A stretch of DNA of 64,000 bases from the NCBI RefSeq assembly GCF_000020725.1, contig NC_011146.1, positions 1,983,501-2,047,500 of the forward strand, read 5' to 3'. Source of the DNA: Citrifermentans bemidjiense Bem (GTDB lineage Bacteria > Desulfobacterota > Desulfuromonadia > Geobacterales > Geobacteraceae). Positions 7,422 to 15,480 of the stretch are shown here, in pieces. The position numbers were made by a program, and so were the translations under genes. How positions within the stretch are numbered: the first letter of the stretch is position 1; every line of letters begins with the position of its first letter. The notes beneath the pieces are model-generated. The model made no database searches, was not told where the DNA came from, and saw only the letters and a program-made list of their open reading frames with translations.

Positions 7422-8687
7422 ATGGCTAATCTTAATCTGGCAATAAAAGAAAACCGGCCGCTAAGCCGCGCCGAGGTTACCGAGAAATACCCGGACATCC
7501 CGCCGCTGGTCATCCTGAAGGCGGACGTGCAGCGGCGCGGCGTGCACTACAGCGAGGCGGCCCTGGGCGCGCTCGACCTGGAGCTTCACGCCACCACCGG
7601 CACCCACATCTTCGGCGCCCGCGACGGCAAAATAGCGGCGCGGCCCGAATCGCTCCTTCTGCGCGACGGCTCCTCCATCATCACCACGCCGACGCCGCTG
7701 GAGCTGGACCCGTACCTGGTCGACCTCCACGAGGGAAGACCCTTTCTCTTCGAGGACGGCGAACCGGTCGAGGAGGTGGATTACTGGCCCCGCCCCGACT
7801 TCTACGACAAGACCTCCTCTTCGGGGACGCTGATGCAGAACGTGGTCAGCGCGCGCCCGCAGCGGCTCAACATCTTTCCCTACCGCTACTGCACCTTCTG
7901 GAACAACGGCAACGGCTGCAGCTTCTGCGACATCGTGACCCAGATGAAGAAGGGGAAGGAGGAACTCGGCATCCCGGCGCGCCTGGATCCGCTGGAGGTG
8001 AAGGAGGTGGTGTGGGAGGCGCTGCTGGAGCCGGGACGCTACGCCGCGCTCTTTCTCACCGCAGGCTCCAACGTCGCCGGCAAGCGTGCCTTCGACGAGG
8101 AGGTGGACTACTACATCGAGATCCTGCAGCGGGTGGGGGAGCTCTTCAGCGTCCCCAAGATCCCGAGCCAGCTGATCGGGACCGCATTCGACGACGGCCA
8201 GCTTGAGCGCCTGTACCGCGAGACCCCGCTCACGAGCTATACCGCCGACATCGAGGTGCTGGGGGAGGAGCTCTTCAACCGGCACTGCCCGGGAAAGGCG
8301 GAGTGGATCGGCTACAAGGAGTGGAAACGGCGGCTGGTCCGCGCGGTGGACATCTTCGGCCCCGGCCGCGTGAACACCGGGCTTGTCGCCGGCGTCGAAC
8401 TGACCAGCCCCGGAGGCTACAAAAATGAGGACGAGGCGCTGGCCCGGACCCTGGAAGAGGCAGAGGACCTGGCCAGCCAGGGGGTGAGCACGGTCTACAT
8501 CGTCTGGTCGCCGCGCCCCGGAACCGCGATCGGGGACCAGAAAAACGCCTCTCTCGAATATTACGCGCGGCTCGCGGCCGGGCTGCACGGGTTGAGGGGG
8601 AAATACCGGCTCCCCATCGGCTTCGACGATTATCGCCGCTGCGGCAACCATCCCGACAGCGACCTGTCGCGGCTGCACAACTTCTAA
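7422..8687 (+). CDS. Radical SAM protein with a non-standard CX8CX2C cluster motif
   Basis: The 421-residue product has an N-terminal domain of about 145 residues, then a radical SAM core beginning RLNIFPYRYCTFWNNGNGC. The cluster cysteines are at residues 157, 166 and 169, giving CX8CX2C instead of the standard CX3CX2C. Downstream core segments (ALFLTAGSNVAGK, TSYTADIEVLGEELFNRHCP, GRVNTGLVAGVE, VSTVYIVWSPRPGTAIGDQ) fit the rest of a TIM-barrel-like radical SAM fold. The start is supported by GAGGACCCCC just upstream. Standing between metK and an importer, it probably modifies a small imported substrate or matures a cofactor; the reaction is unknown. Confidence 0.78.
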   Translation: MANLNLAIKENRPLSRAEVTEKYPDIPPLVILKADVQRRGVHYSEAALGALDLELHATTGTHIFGARDGKIAARPESLLLRDGSSIITTPTPLELDPYLVDLHEGRPFLFEDGEPVEEVDYWPRPDFYDKTSSSGTLMQNVVSARPQRLNIFPYRYCTFWNNGNGCSFCDIVTQMKKGKEELGIPARLDPLEVKEVVWEALLEPGRYAALFLTAGSNVAGKRAFDEEVDYYIEILQRVGELFSVPKIPSQLIGTAFDDGQLERLYRETPLTSYTADIEVLGEELFNRHCPGKAEWIGYKEWKRRLVRAVDIFGPGRVNTGLVAGVELTSPGGYKNEDEALARTLEEAEDLASQGVSTVYIVWSPRPGTAIGDQKNASLEYYARLAAGLHGLRGKYRLPIGFDDYRRCGNHPDSDLSRLHNF

Positions 8688-8707
8688 GGATTCAAAGGAG
8701 GATCACC

Positions 8708-9709
8708 ATGAAGAGATCACGCATCACAATCGCCCTCCTCTTGCTTCTTGCCCTTTTCACCGCATCCGTCGCGCGGGCCGAAGTCAAGGAGGTGCGTTTC
8801 GCCAAGCAGTACGGCCTGAGCTATCTGCCGCTCATCGTCATGGAGCAGCAGAAGCTGGTGGAAAAACATGCGAAGGCGGCCGGGCTAGGCCAGCTGAAGG
8901 CGAGCTACGCAACGCTCGGCTCGGGAGCGGCGATGAACGACGCCCTTCTCTCCGGCTCCATAGATTACGCCTCGGGGGGCGTCGCCCCCATGCTCACCAT
9001 CTGGGGCAAGAGCCGGGGCGAGGTGAGGGGGGTAGCCGCCCTCGACACCATCCCGATCTACCTGAACTCCGTCAACCCGTCGGTGAAGGGGGTGAAGGAT
9101 CTCTCCGACAAGGACAAGATCGCGCTTCCCGCGGTGAAGGTCTCGATCCAGGCCGTGCTGCTGCAGATGGCCGCGGCCAAGGCATTCGGAGCGAACGAGT
9201 ACGACAGGTTGGACCGCCTCACCGTCTCCATGAAGCACCCCGACGCCATGGCCGCCATCCTCTCCGGCAGATCCGAGGTCACCGGGCACCTGGCGAGCCC
9301 CCCCTTCATGTTCCAGGAGCTGAAGGACAAGAGGGTGCGCACCGTGGTCAACTCCTACGACGTACTCGGCGGGCCGCATACCTTCGATCTGGTTTGGGCC
9401 ACCAAGAAGTTCCACGACGAGAACCCGAAGACCTACCGAGCGGTGCTCGCCGCACTGGACGAAGCGGTCGCCTACATCGGAAAGAACAAGCGTGCGGCGG
9501 CGGAGCTCTACTTGAAGGCCTCCGGCTCCAAGGAGCCCATCAGCGAGGTCTACGAGATACTCTCCCGCCAGCCGGTGCATTACACGACGACCCCTCTCAA
9601 GGTCTCGGCCTTCGCCGATTTCATGAACCGGACCGGGTCGCTGAAAGAAAAGCCCAAGGGGTGGAAGGACCTCTTCTTCCCCGAGATCCACGGCAAGAAA
9701 GGGAGCTAG
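8708..9709 (+). CDS. ABC transporter substrate-binding protein, SsuA/TauA/NrtA class
   Basis: This is a periplasmic receptor of 333 residues with a clear signal peptide (ITIALLLLLALFTASVARA, cleaved before EVKEV). The mature protein shows the NMT1/SsuA pattern: VRFAKQYGLSYLPLIVMEQQ, a glycine-rich GSGAAMNDALLSGSIDYASG and a later MKHPDAMAAILSGRSEVTGH. This class binds sulfonates, taurine, nitrate, thiamine precursors or aromatics. The ligand is not readable, but nearby sulfate genes and metK favour a sulfur compound. It begins 20 bases after the radical SAM gene behind AAAGGAGG. Confidence 0.87.
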   Translation: MKRSRITIALLLLLALFTASVARAEVKEVRFAKQYGLSYLPLIVMEQQKLVEKHAKAAGLGQLKASYATLGSGAAMNDALLSGSIDYASGGVAPMLTIWGKSRGEVRGVAALDTIPIYLNSVNPSVKGVKDLSDKDKIALPAVKVSIQAVLLQMAAAKAFGANEYDRLDRLTVSMKHPDAMAAILSGRSEVTGHLASPPFMFQELKDKRVRTVVNSYDVLGGPHTFDLVWATKKFHDENPKTYRAVLAALDEAVAYIGKNKRAAAELYLKASGSKEPISEVYEILSRQPVHYTTTPLKVSAFADFMNRTGSLKEKPKGWKDLFFPEIHGKKGS

Positions 9710-9711
9710 CC

Positions 9712-10509
9712 ATGGCGAGCTCTAAAGGGACATCGGCGGAGGCGCCCCTTCTGGAGGTGCGCGGGGTGACCCTGCAGTACACCACGCGCGAGCAACGGGT
9801 GACCGCCACCTGGAGGGTCGATTTCGATGCCTGGGCCGGCGAGCGCCTGGTGCTCCTGGGCCCTTCCGGCTGCGGCAAGTCGACGCTTTTGAAGGCGGTC
9901 GGCGGCTACCTGAAGCCGGTCGAGGGGGAGGTGCAGTTCCGCGGCAAGCAGGTGCACGGCCCCGGGCCGGACCGGGGGATGGTGTTCCAGGAGTTCGACC
10001 AGCTCCTCCCCTGGAAAACGGTGAAGCAAAACGTAGCCTTCGCCCTGCAGGAGGGAAGGGGAGTCCCCCGCCGCGAGGCGGAGGAGCAGGCACTCCACTT
10101 CATCGCCAAGGTGAAGCTTTCCCGCTTCGCCGACGCCTACCCGCATACCCTCTCCGGAGGGATGAAACAGCGGGTCGCCATCGCCCGCTGCCTGGCGACC
10201 CGCCCCGAGCTGATCCTGATGGACGAGCCGTTCGCGGCACTCGACGCGCTTACCCGGCAGCAGATGCAGGACGAGCTCCTGGAGTTGTGGCAGGAAAGCC
10301 CCTTCGCCATGCTCTTCGTCACCCACTCCATCGACGAGGCGGTACGGCTGGGCCATCGCGTCATCCTCCTCTCGCCCCACCCGGGACGGGTCAAGGAGGT
10401 GCTCGCCCTGGACGGGAAGGGGGAGCTTGGGCCGGTGCAAAGCGGGGCCGAGCTGCAGGAGCGGATCCACCGCTCCCTTTTCGAGACTGCCTGCGACTAT
10501 TCGATCTAG
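9712..10509 (+). CDS. ABC transporter ATP-binding protein, SsuB/TauB class
   Basis: This is a 265-residue importer ATPase. Walker A is [20 protein letters not shown], the Q-loop is GMVFQEFDQLLPWKTVKQNV, the signature is LSGGMKQRVAIARCLA, and Walker B is LILMDEPFAALDALTRQQMQ. The Q-loop LLPW and PFAALDALTR segments are characteristic of the nitrate/sulfonate/taurine importers. The ATG lies two bases after the binding-protein stop, so the two genes are tightly coupled. A much longer frame is open upstream but would overlap the signal-bearing gene, so I reject it. Confidence 0.92.
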   Translation: MASSKGTSAEAPLLEVRGVTLQYTTREQRVTATWRVDFDAWAGERLVLLGPSGCGKSTLLKAVGGYLKPVEGEVQFRGKQVHGPGPDRGMVFQEFDQLLPWKTVKQNVAFALQEGRGVPRREAEEQALHFIAKVKLSRFADAYPHTLSGGMKQRVAIARCLATRPELILMDEPFAALDALTRQQMQDELLELWQESPFAMLFVTHSIDEAVRLGHRVILLSPHPGRVKEVLALDGKGELGPVQSGAELQERIHRSLFETACDYSI

Positions 10510-10518
10510 GGGGAGAAC

Positions 10519-11406
10519 ATGGAACAGTCAGACACAATAGCTCTCGCGCCCGCAGCTCAGGTCCTGGCGCAGCGTGCCCCCGGCCCAGTCGTGGTCGAGG
10601 TCGAAGCGGCGCGACCGCTCTCCCCAGCCGAGAGGCTCTGGAACGTGGCGGCGCTCCGCAAGCTGCTCCTTCTTTCCCTGCTCCTCGCGCTCTGGCAGGT
10701 TTACGCCGTCACGCTCGACAAGCCGCTGCTCTTTCCGACCCTGGACGATACGCTCGCCGCGCTTTGGAACGGCATCCTGCACGGGGAGCTCCTGGGGCGG
10801 GTGGGGCATTCGCTACGGACGCTGGTGACCGGATACGCCATCGGCGCCACACTCGCCGCGCTTCTCGCGGTGGCGGCCTACAGCACCAGGTTCGGCAACG
10901 ACCTGATGGAGATACTGACCGCGACCTTCAACCCGCTCCCCCCCATCGCGCTTCTCCCGGTCTCGCTGATCTGGTTCGGGCTGGGGCAGGCGAGCATTGT
11001 CTTCGTGCTGGTGCACGCGGTGCTCTGGCCCATGGCGCTGAACGCCCACACGGGGTTCACCGGCATCACCCCCACCATCCGGATGGTCGGGCGCAATTAC
11101 GGGCTCACCGGCTGGCGCTTCGCCTGGCGCATCCTCTTCCCGGCCGCGTTTCCGCAGCTCCTCACCGGGTTGAAGATCGGCTGGGCCTTCGGCTGGCGCT
11201 CGCTCATCGCCGCCGAGCTGGTCTACGGGGTAAGCTCCGGCTCCGGCGGGATCGGGTGGTTTATCTACGAAAACAAGAACCAGCTGGAGACCGCCTCGGT
11301 CTTCGCGGGGCTATTGACCATTATCCTGATCGGGCTGGCCGTCGAGAACCTGCTCTTCGCGGGGATCGAGCGACGGACGGTACTACGCTGGGGAATGAAG
11401 CACTGA
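10519..11406 (+). CDS. ABC transporter permease, SsuC/TauC class
   Basis: This is the inner-membrane permease of the importer, 295 residues. After a cytoplasmic N-terminus of about 50 residues there are about six hydrophobic helices, beginning at LRKLLLLSLLLALWQVYAVT. Family segments include NPLPPIALLPVSLIWFGLGQ and the permease loop following TPTIRMVGRNYGLTGWRF. The C-terminus ends shortly after NLLFAGIERRTVLRWG. GGGGGAG lies before the ATG. The N-terminus is longer than in typical SsuC proteins. It completes a binding protein-ATPase-permease set lying between the radical SAM and NifH-like genes. Confidence 0.9.
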   Translation: MEQSDTIALAPAAQVLAQRAPGPVVVEVEAARPLSPAERLWNVAALRKLLLLSLLLALWQVYAVTLDKPLLFPTLDDTLAALWNGILHGELLGRVGHSLRTLVTGYAIGATLAALLAVAAYSTRFGNDLMEILTATFNPLPPIALLPVSLIWFGLGQASIVFVLVHAVLWPMALNAHTGFTGITPTIRMVGRNYGLTGWRFAWRILFPAAFPQLLTGLKIGWAFGWRSLIAAELVYGVSSGSGGIGWFIYENKNQLETASVFAGLLTIILIGLAVENLLFAGIERRTVLRWGMKH

Positions 11407-11419
11407 AAGGAGGTGCGCC

Positions 11420-12244
11420 ATGGCTGTGGAACATCTGGTTATCGCAGGCAAGAGCGGAGTGGGGAAGTCGACCACCGCGGCCAATCTGAGCGCCGCCCTG
11501 GCGGAGAAGGGCAAGCGGGTGCTCCTCATCGGATACGACAGCCGCTGGAGTTCGACCGGCATCCTGTGCGGCGGCAACGAGCTGACCCCGCTGCCGGGAT
11601 GGCAGGGAGAGGATGCGCCGCTCCAGGCGCTGGGGCACGCGGGGGCGCTCTGCCTGGAAGCGGGGGCGGCGCTGGAGTCCGGAGCCGCGACCGGGGGTGA
11701 GATCCTCACCCATCCGCTCATCGCCGACTACGACCCGGAGTACGTGGTGCACGACACCGCCTGGGAGCCGGCAGGGAGCTTCACGCTCCCGCCGGGAATC
11801 GACGGCGTCTCCCGCCTTCTGGCCGTGACCTCGGCGGACAAGTGCGCGCTGCAGGCGGTGAACGACATCTTCGCCTGGCTCAACACCGTGGCCTCGGCCG
11901 AGTGCCGCTTCGGCGGGGTGGTCGCCAACAACCTCTCTGGGCCGCTGTACGAGGCGATAGTCTCCGACTTCGCCAGCCAGACGGGAGCCGTCATTTCGGC
12001 CACCGTTCCCCGCTCCATCACGGTCTCCGTGAGCGACTTCTACAGCCAGACGCTGCTGCAGTCGGCCCCCTTTTCCCACGTTTCCTATGCCTACCGGAAA
12101 TTGGCCCGGGACTTGGAGAAAAGCGGGGAGAAGCGCCGCCCGAAACCGCTTAGTAGTGACGCGCTGTCCAACTGGGCGCAGAAATGGGGGGACATAATCA
12201 CCGAGTTGGAGACGGGGGTGGTTAAGGATGGACTCGGAATCTAG
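11420..12244 (+). CDS. NifH-like P-loop ATPase lacking both Fe-S ligand cysteines
   Basis: The 274-residue protein belongs to the NifH/BchL/MinD superfamily. The deviant Walker A is GKSGVGKSTTAANLSAALAE (Lys11 and Lys16 kept), and GYDSRWSSTGIL aligns with the NifH segment GCDPKADSTRLI. In nitrogenase reductase, Cys97 and Cys132 hold the shared 4Fe-4S cluster. Here an ungapped match of LCLEAGAALESGAATGGEIL to NifH puts Ala at Cys97, and the later segment HDTAWEPAGSFTLPP has no cysteine at Cys132. It is therefore probably not a NifH-type electron donor. AAAGGAGG precedes the start, 13 bases after the permease gene. No NifD/K-like gene is in the window. Confidence 0.8.
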   Translation: MAVEHLVIAGKSGVGKSTTAANLSAALAEKGKRVLLIGYDSRWSSTGILCGGNELTPLPGWQGEDAPLQALGHAGALCLEAGAALESGAATGGEILTHPLIADYDPEYVVHDTAWEPAGSFTLPPGIDGVSRLLAVTSADKCALQAVNDIFAWLNTVASAECRFGGVVANNLSGPLYEAIVSDFASQTGAVISATVPRSITVSVSDFYSQTLLQSAPFSHVSYAYRKLARDLEKSGEKRRPKPLSSDALSNWAQKWGDIITELETGVVKDGLGI

Positions 12245-12336
12245 CCCGGATGCTTATGATTAAAACCGTTGACTTCCTGCAGTTATCAAAGTACCTCCTT
12301 GGCAAATTCTCATAATCCATTCCACGCGAGACACCA

Positions 12337-12801
12337 ATGAATATCGAACCGGCAACACCCGAAGACGCGGCCGAGATCCTCGCGCTGCAGAAGGCCGCCT
12401 ACCTGAGCGAGGGGGAGCTTTACGGAGACCTCTCCATTCCTCCCTTGACCCAGACCCTGGAAGAACTGGTGCAGAGCTTTGGCCGCAACACGATACTGAA
12501 GGCGGTGCAAGAGGGGCGGATCGTAGGCTCAGTCAACGGCCGGATAAGCAATGGGCGGTGCCTTGTCGGGAGGCTCATGGTGCGCCCCGACCTGCAGGGG
12601 AGGGGACTCGGAACGCTACTTCTGGCGGCAATCGAGGAGAAGTTCGCGGACGCCGTTTGCTACCAGCTTTTTACAGGTGAGAAGAGCGTCGCAAACATCC
12701 GCCTCTACGAGCGGCTCGGCTATCGGGTTTACGAGCGGAAGGAAGTGCCGGGGAGCGTGGCGGTGGTTTTCATGGAGAAGAAGGGGCGGGCGGCAACATG
12801 A
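12337..12801 (+). CDS. GNAT-family N-acetyltransferase
   Basis: This 154-residue cytoplasmic protein has the GNAT layout: MNIEPATPEDAAEILALQKA at the N-terminus, a central strand IVGSVNGRISNGRCLVGRLM, and the acetyl-CoA loop VRPDLQGRGLGTLLLAAIEE (RxxGxG/A-type). The C-terminal half has SVANIRLYERLGYRVYERKE, the usual NxxxxLYxxxGF-like end motif. The substrate is unknown. The ribosome site is weak. It lies about 90 bases after the NifH-like gene, with a possible promoter TTGACT-N17-TACCTC at about 12269-12297, so it may be transcribed separately. Confidence 0.88.
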   Translation: MNIEPATPEDAAEILALQKAAYLSEGELYGDLSIPPLTQTLEELVQSFGRNTILKAVQEGRIVGSVNGRISNGRCLVGRLMVRPDLQGRGLGTLLLAAIEEKFADAVCYQLFTGEKSVANIRLYERLGYRVYERKEVPGSVAVVFMEKKGRAAT

Positions 12802-12821
12802 AAATTGAGGGAACCTAGGGT

Positions 12822-12930
12822 CCCCTCCCCCTCTGGGGGAGGGACAGGGTGAGGGAGATGCCACCCTCACCCCCGCCCCTCCCACCTGTGGACCGTAGCC
12901 TACGGTGGGCGAAGGCCCAGAGGGCGAGGG
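12822..12930. repeat. C-rich/G-rich palindromic intergenic repeat
   Basis: The short gap between the GNAT gene and the convergent importer operon contains CCCCTCCCCCTCTGGGGGAGGG followed by GGGTGAGGGAGATGCCACCCTCACCC and a TAGCCTACGGTGGGCGAAGG stretch. These could fold as hairpins and end transcription from both sides. They are similar in composition to the repeats near pstB and metK. Confidence 0.6.
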
Positions 12931-12951
12931 GAGATAAGCGGAGTGCCAGAT

Positions 12952-13749
12952 TTAAATCTGATACTCGACCGCGGCGGCCTGCTGGTGCACCAGGTGGAAC
13001 TCGGTGAAGAGCCGCTTCCTGAAAGTGGCGAATTCCTGATCGGTCCTCTCCCTCGGGTGCGGCAGGTTTACTTCGAGGACCTTCTGGATCCGCCCCGGCT
13101 GCGGTGCCATCAGCACCACGCGCTGGCCTAGCGCAATCGCCTCGTCGAGGTCGTGGGTGACGAAGACGACGGTCGGTTTTTTCTCGGTCCAGATCCTGAG
13201 CAGCTCGTCCTGCAGGTGCAGCCGGGTGAAGGCGTCGAGCGCCGCGAACGGCTCGTCCATGAAGAGGACGCTCGGCTCTACAGCTAGTGCCCGGGCGATG
13301 GAGGCGCGCTGCTTCATCCCGCCGGAAAGCTCGTGCGGGTGCTTGTCGATGGACTGGGACAGGCCGACCATCTCCAGGGCCGCCAGCGCCTTTTCCCGCG
13401 CCTGAGCGGCGGGCACTCTCCGGGCCTGCAATCCGAAAAGCACGTTGCCGAGCACTGTGCGCCAGGGGTAGAGGCCGTAATCCTGGAAGATCATGATGTG
13501 GTCCGGGTTGGGCGCGGTTACCGGCTCCCCGTCGATCAGCACCGATCCCGAAGTCGGCTTCTCGAACCCCGCCATCAGGTTGATGAGCGTGGTCTTGCCG
13601 CAGCCGCTGGGTCCCACCAGGCAAACGAACTCACCTGCCTTGATGTCTAGATCGAGCCGGCTCAGGGCTATCTGCTGATCGCCGCGGGCCGACCTGAACC
13701 GCTTCTCCACGTCGCGAAGCTGTATTTTGCTAACGGGCGTTTCACTCAT
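12952..13749 (-). CDS. ABC transporter ATP-binding protein, SsuB/TauB class (second system)
   Basis: This 265-residue importer ATPase has Walker A GPSGCGKTTLINLMAGFEKP, Q-loop region MIFQDYGLYPWRTVLGNV, signature LSGGMKQRASIARALA and Walker B VLFMDEPFAALDAFTRLHLQ. It is the last gene of the minus-strand order CODH, binding protein, permease, ATPase. Its start overlaps the permease stop (ATGA), showing translational coupling. The C-terminal extension of about 40 residues (after GRIQKVLEVNLPHPRER) is normal for nitrate/sulfonate-type ATPases. The substrate is not readable from this subunit. Confidence 0.92.
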   Translation of the reverse strand: MSETPVSKIQLRDVEKRFRSARGDQQIALSRLDLDIKAGEFVCLVGPSGCGKTTLINLMAGFEKPTSGSVLIDGEPVTAPNPDHIMIFQDYGLYPWRTVLGNVLFGLQARRVPAAQAREKALAALEMVGLSQSIDKHPHELSGGMKQRASIARALAVEPSVLFMDEPFAALDAFTRLHLQDELLRIWTEKKPTVVFVTHDLDEAIALGQRVVLMAPQPGRIQKVLEVNLPHPRERTDQEFATFRKRLFTEFHLVHQQAAAVEYQI

Positions 13750-14504
13750 GCAGCCACCCCCCAGCGCCGTCCTATGGCCTTCTCAAAAGTTTTCATAGCC
13801 TTGTAGATCGCAAGCCCCAAGAGGCCGACGAGGAGCATGCCGGCCATCACCTGGTCGGTCCTCAGGAAATTGCGGGCGTCCACGATCATGAACCCCAGGC
13901 CCGACTGGGCCCCCAGCATCTCGCCGGCCACCAGGTGGATCCAGCCGGTGCCGACCGCAATGTGCAGCCCCACCATGATCCCGGGAAACGCCGCGGGGAC
14001 GATGACCCGCACGAAGGTCAGGAAAGCGCCGGCGCCGAAGTTGGTGGAGACCTTCAGGTAAACCGCAGGTACCCCCCTCACCGCGCTGATGGTGGTCAGG
14101 AGCACCGGGTAGAAGGCGGCCAGGAAGATGATGAACACCGCCGGGGCGTTGCCGATCCCGAACCAGAGAACCGCCAGGGGAAACCAGGCGATGGGGGAGA
14201 TGGGACGCAGCACCTGAATCAGCGGGTCTATGGCCCGGTGACAGCGGGTGAAGCGCCCCAGGAAGAGCCCGAGCGGGATGCCGGCCACGACAGCCATGAG
14301 ATAGGCGGCGGCGAAACGCGCGAGGCTGATCCCGATGTTGGTCCAGAGGACGCCGTTATCGGAGAGTTCCTTTATCGCGAGGACAACGTCGGAAGGAGCG
14401 GGGAATTGTTCCGGCGGGTAGCGCCTTGCCGCGATCTGCCAGATAAGGACGAACGCCACCACGGTAAGCAGCGGTACCACGTAATTTTCCAGCCAGGATC
14501 GCAC
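13746..14504 (-). CDS. ABC transporter permease, SsuC/TauC class (second system)
   Basis: This is a 252-residue inner-membrane permease with a short N-terminus and helices beginning at VVPLLTVVAFVLIWQIAARR. Family segments are VLRPISPIAWFPLAVLWFGI and FPGIMVGLHIAVGTGWIHLV. The start is a GTG only two bases after the binding-protein stop, so the genes are coupled. It shares its fold with the plus-strand permease at 10.5 kb, but the two proteins differ widely in sequence, so this is not a recent duplication. Confidence 0.9.
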   Translation of the reverse strand: MRSWLENYVVPLLTVVAFVLIWQIAARRYPPEQFPAPSDVVLAIKELSDNGVLWTNIGISLARFAAAYLMAVVAGIPLGLFLGRFTRCHRAIDPLIQVLRPISPIAWFPLAVLWFGIGNAPAVFIIFLAAFYPVLLTTISAVRGVPAVYLKVSTNFGAGAFLTFVRVIVPAAFPGIMVGLHIAVGTGWIHLVAGEMLGAQSGLGFMIVDARNFLRTDQVMAGMLLVGLLGLAIYKAMKTFEKAIGRRWGVAA

Positions 14505-14506
14505 TG

Positions 14507-15466
14507 TTACACCGCCTTCCGTGCGAAGCGGTCGTCAAGGTAGCCGGCGAGGTCGGTCTTCTGCTTGGCGACGCCGAACTTGATCATGTAGTCCTGGGTC
14601 GCCGCGAAATCCTTCTTGTTGGGAACGAGGTTCTGGAAGCTCAGACGGTCGCGGGGGGAGGTGAGCACCCTCTCGACGATCTCCGGCCTCTGCCCGAGTA
14701 CCTTCGTCGAACCCTTCGCCGCCAGCACCGGGCTGGTCTCGATGAAGGAGGCGGTGCGCAGGAAGCCGGCTACCATCTCCTGGACCGCTTCGGGGTACTT
14801 CGCTATCACGCTCTCGCGCACGTTGAGTACGCAGCAGATGTGGTCGTGCCAGATGTCCTTGGAGAGCATGAGCACCTTGCCGACCTTCTGGGCCTCTGCC
14901 TGGGCGCCGAACGGTTCGGCGACGATATAACCTTCGATGCGTCCGGTCGCCAGGGCGTTCACCATCTCGGGGGGCGCCATGTCGATGATCTTCAGATCCT
15001 TGTTCGGGTCGAGGTGCCTCTCGGTCAGCACTTTGCGCAGCAGAAGGTTATGGGTGGAAAACGGGCTGGGAACGGCGATGGTTTTTCCCTTCAGGTCCTC
15101 GATGCGGTTGATCTCGCTGCTGTTTTTCACGGTGATGGCGCTGCCGTTACGATGCCCCAGGAGCACTACCTTGACCGGCACCCCTTTCTGGCGCAGGGTC
15201 AGCCCGATGGGGGTCAGCAGGAAGGCCGCATCGATGGCGCCCACCTTGAGGGCCTCGGAGATCTCGGGCCACGAGGAGAACTTGACCGGCTGGATGCCGA
15301 CGCTCTTGAACTGTTCCCGCTCGCTGGCGATCATCAACAGGTGGTCGGTGATGGGGAGGTAGCCTACCTTGATGTTCACCTTGGCGCCTCCCGCAAAGGC
15401 AAAACCCGGTACTGCCGCCGCGGCCAGCGCGAGGCCTGTCGTCTTGATAAATTCGCGTCTGTTCAT
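14507..15466 (-). CDS. Tat-exported ABC substrate-binding protein, NrtA/SsuA-like (second system)
   Basis: This is a 319-residue periplasmic receptor. The N-terminus MNRREFIKTTGLALAAAAVP is a twin-arginine signal, suggesting export in folded form, perhaps with a bound ligand. The mature part shows IKVGYLPITDHLLMIASERE, GAIDAAFLLTPIGLTLRQKG and LKGKTIAVPSPFSTHNLLLR, as in nitrate/bicarbonate/sulfonate receptors. I chose the start at 15466 because CTAGGAGGGAGAG lies just upstream. It begins 14 bases after the CODH stop. The Tat route contrasts with the Sec signal of the other receptor at 8.7 kb. The ligand is unknown. Confidence 0.86.
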   Translation of the reverse strand: MNRREFIKTTGLALAAAAVPGFAFAGGAKVNIKVGYLPITDHLLMIASEREQFKSVGIQPVKFSSWPEISEALKVGAIDAAFLLTPIGLTLRQKGVPVKVVLLGHRNGSAITVKNSSEINRIEDLKGKTIAVPSPFSTHNLLLRKVLTERHLDPNKDLKIIDMAPPEMVNALATGRIEGYIVAEPFGAQAEAQKVGKVLMLSKDIWHDHICCVLNVRESVIAKYPEAVQEMVAGFLRTASFIETSPVLAAKGSTKVLGQRPEIVERVLTSPRDRLSFQNLVPNKKDFAATQDYMIKFGVAKQKTDLAGYLDDRFARKAV

Positions 15467-15480
15467 GTCTACTCTCCCTC

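Noticed and set aside
11420..12244. Calling the NifH-like protein a true nitrogenase reductase
   Set aside because: Both cluster cysteines are missing and no nifD or nifK is present, so only the ATPase fold is supported.
12826..12866. Possible CRISPR-like short repeats
   Set aside because: The repeats are palindromic C-rich/G-rich blocks of the intergenic class, not regularly spaced units with unique spacers, and no cas genes are near.
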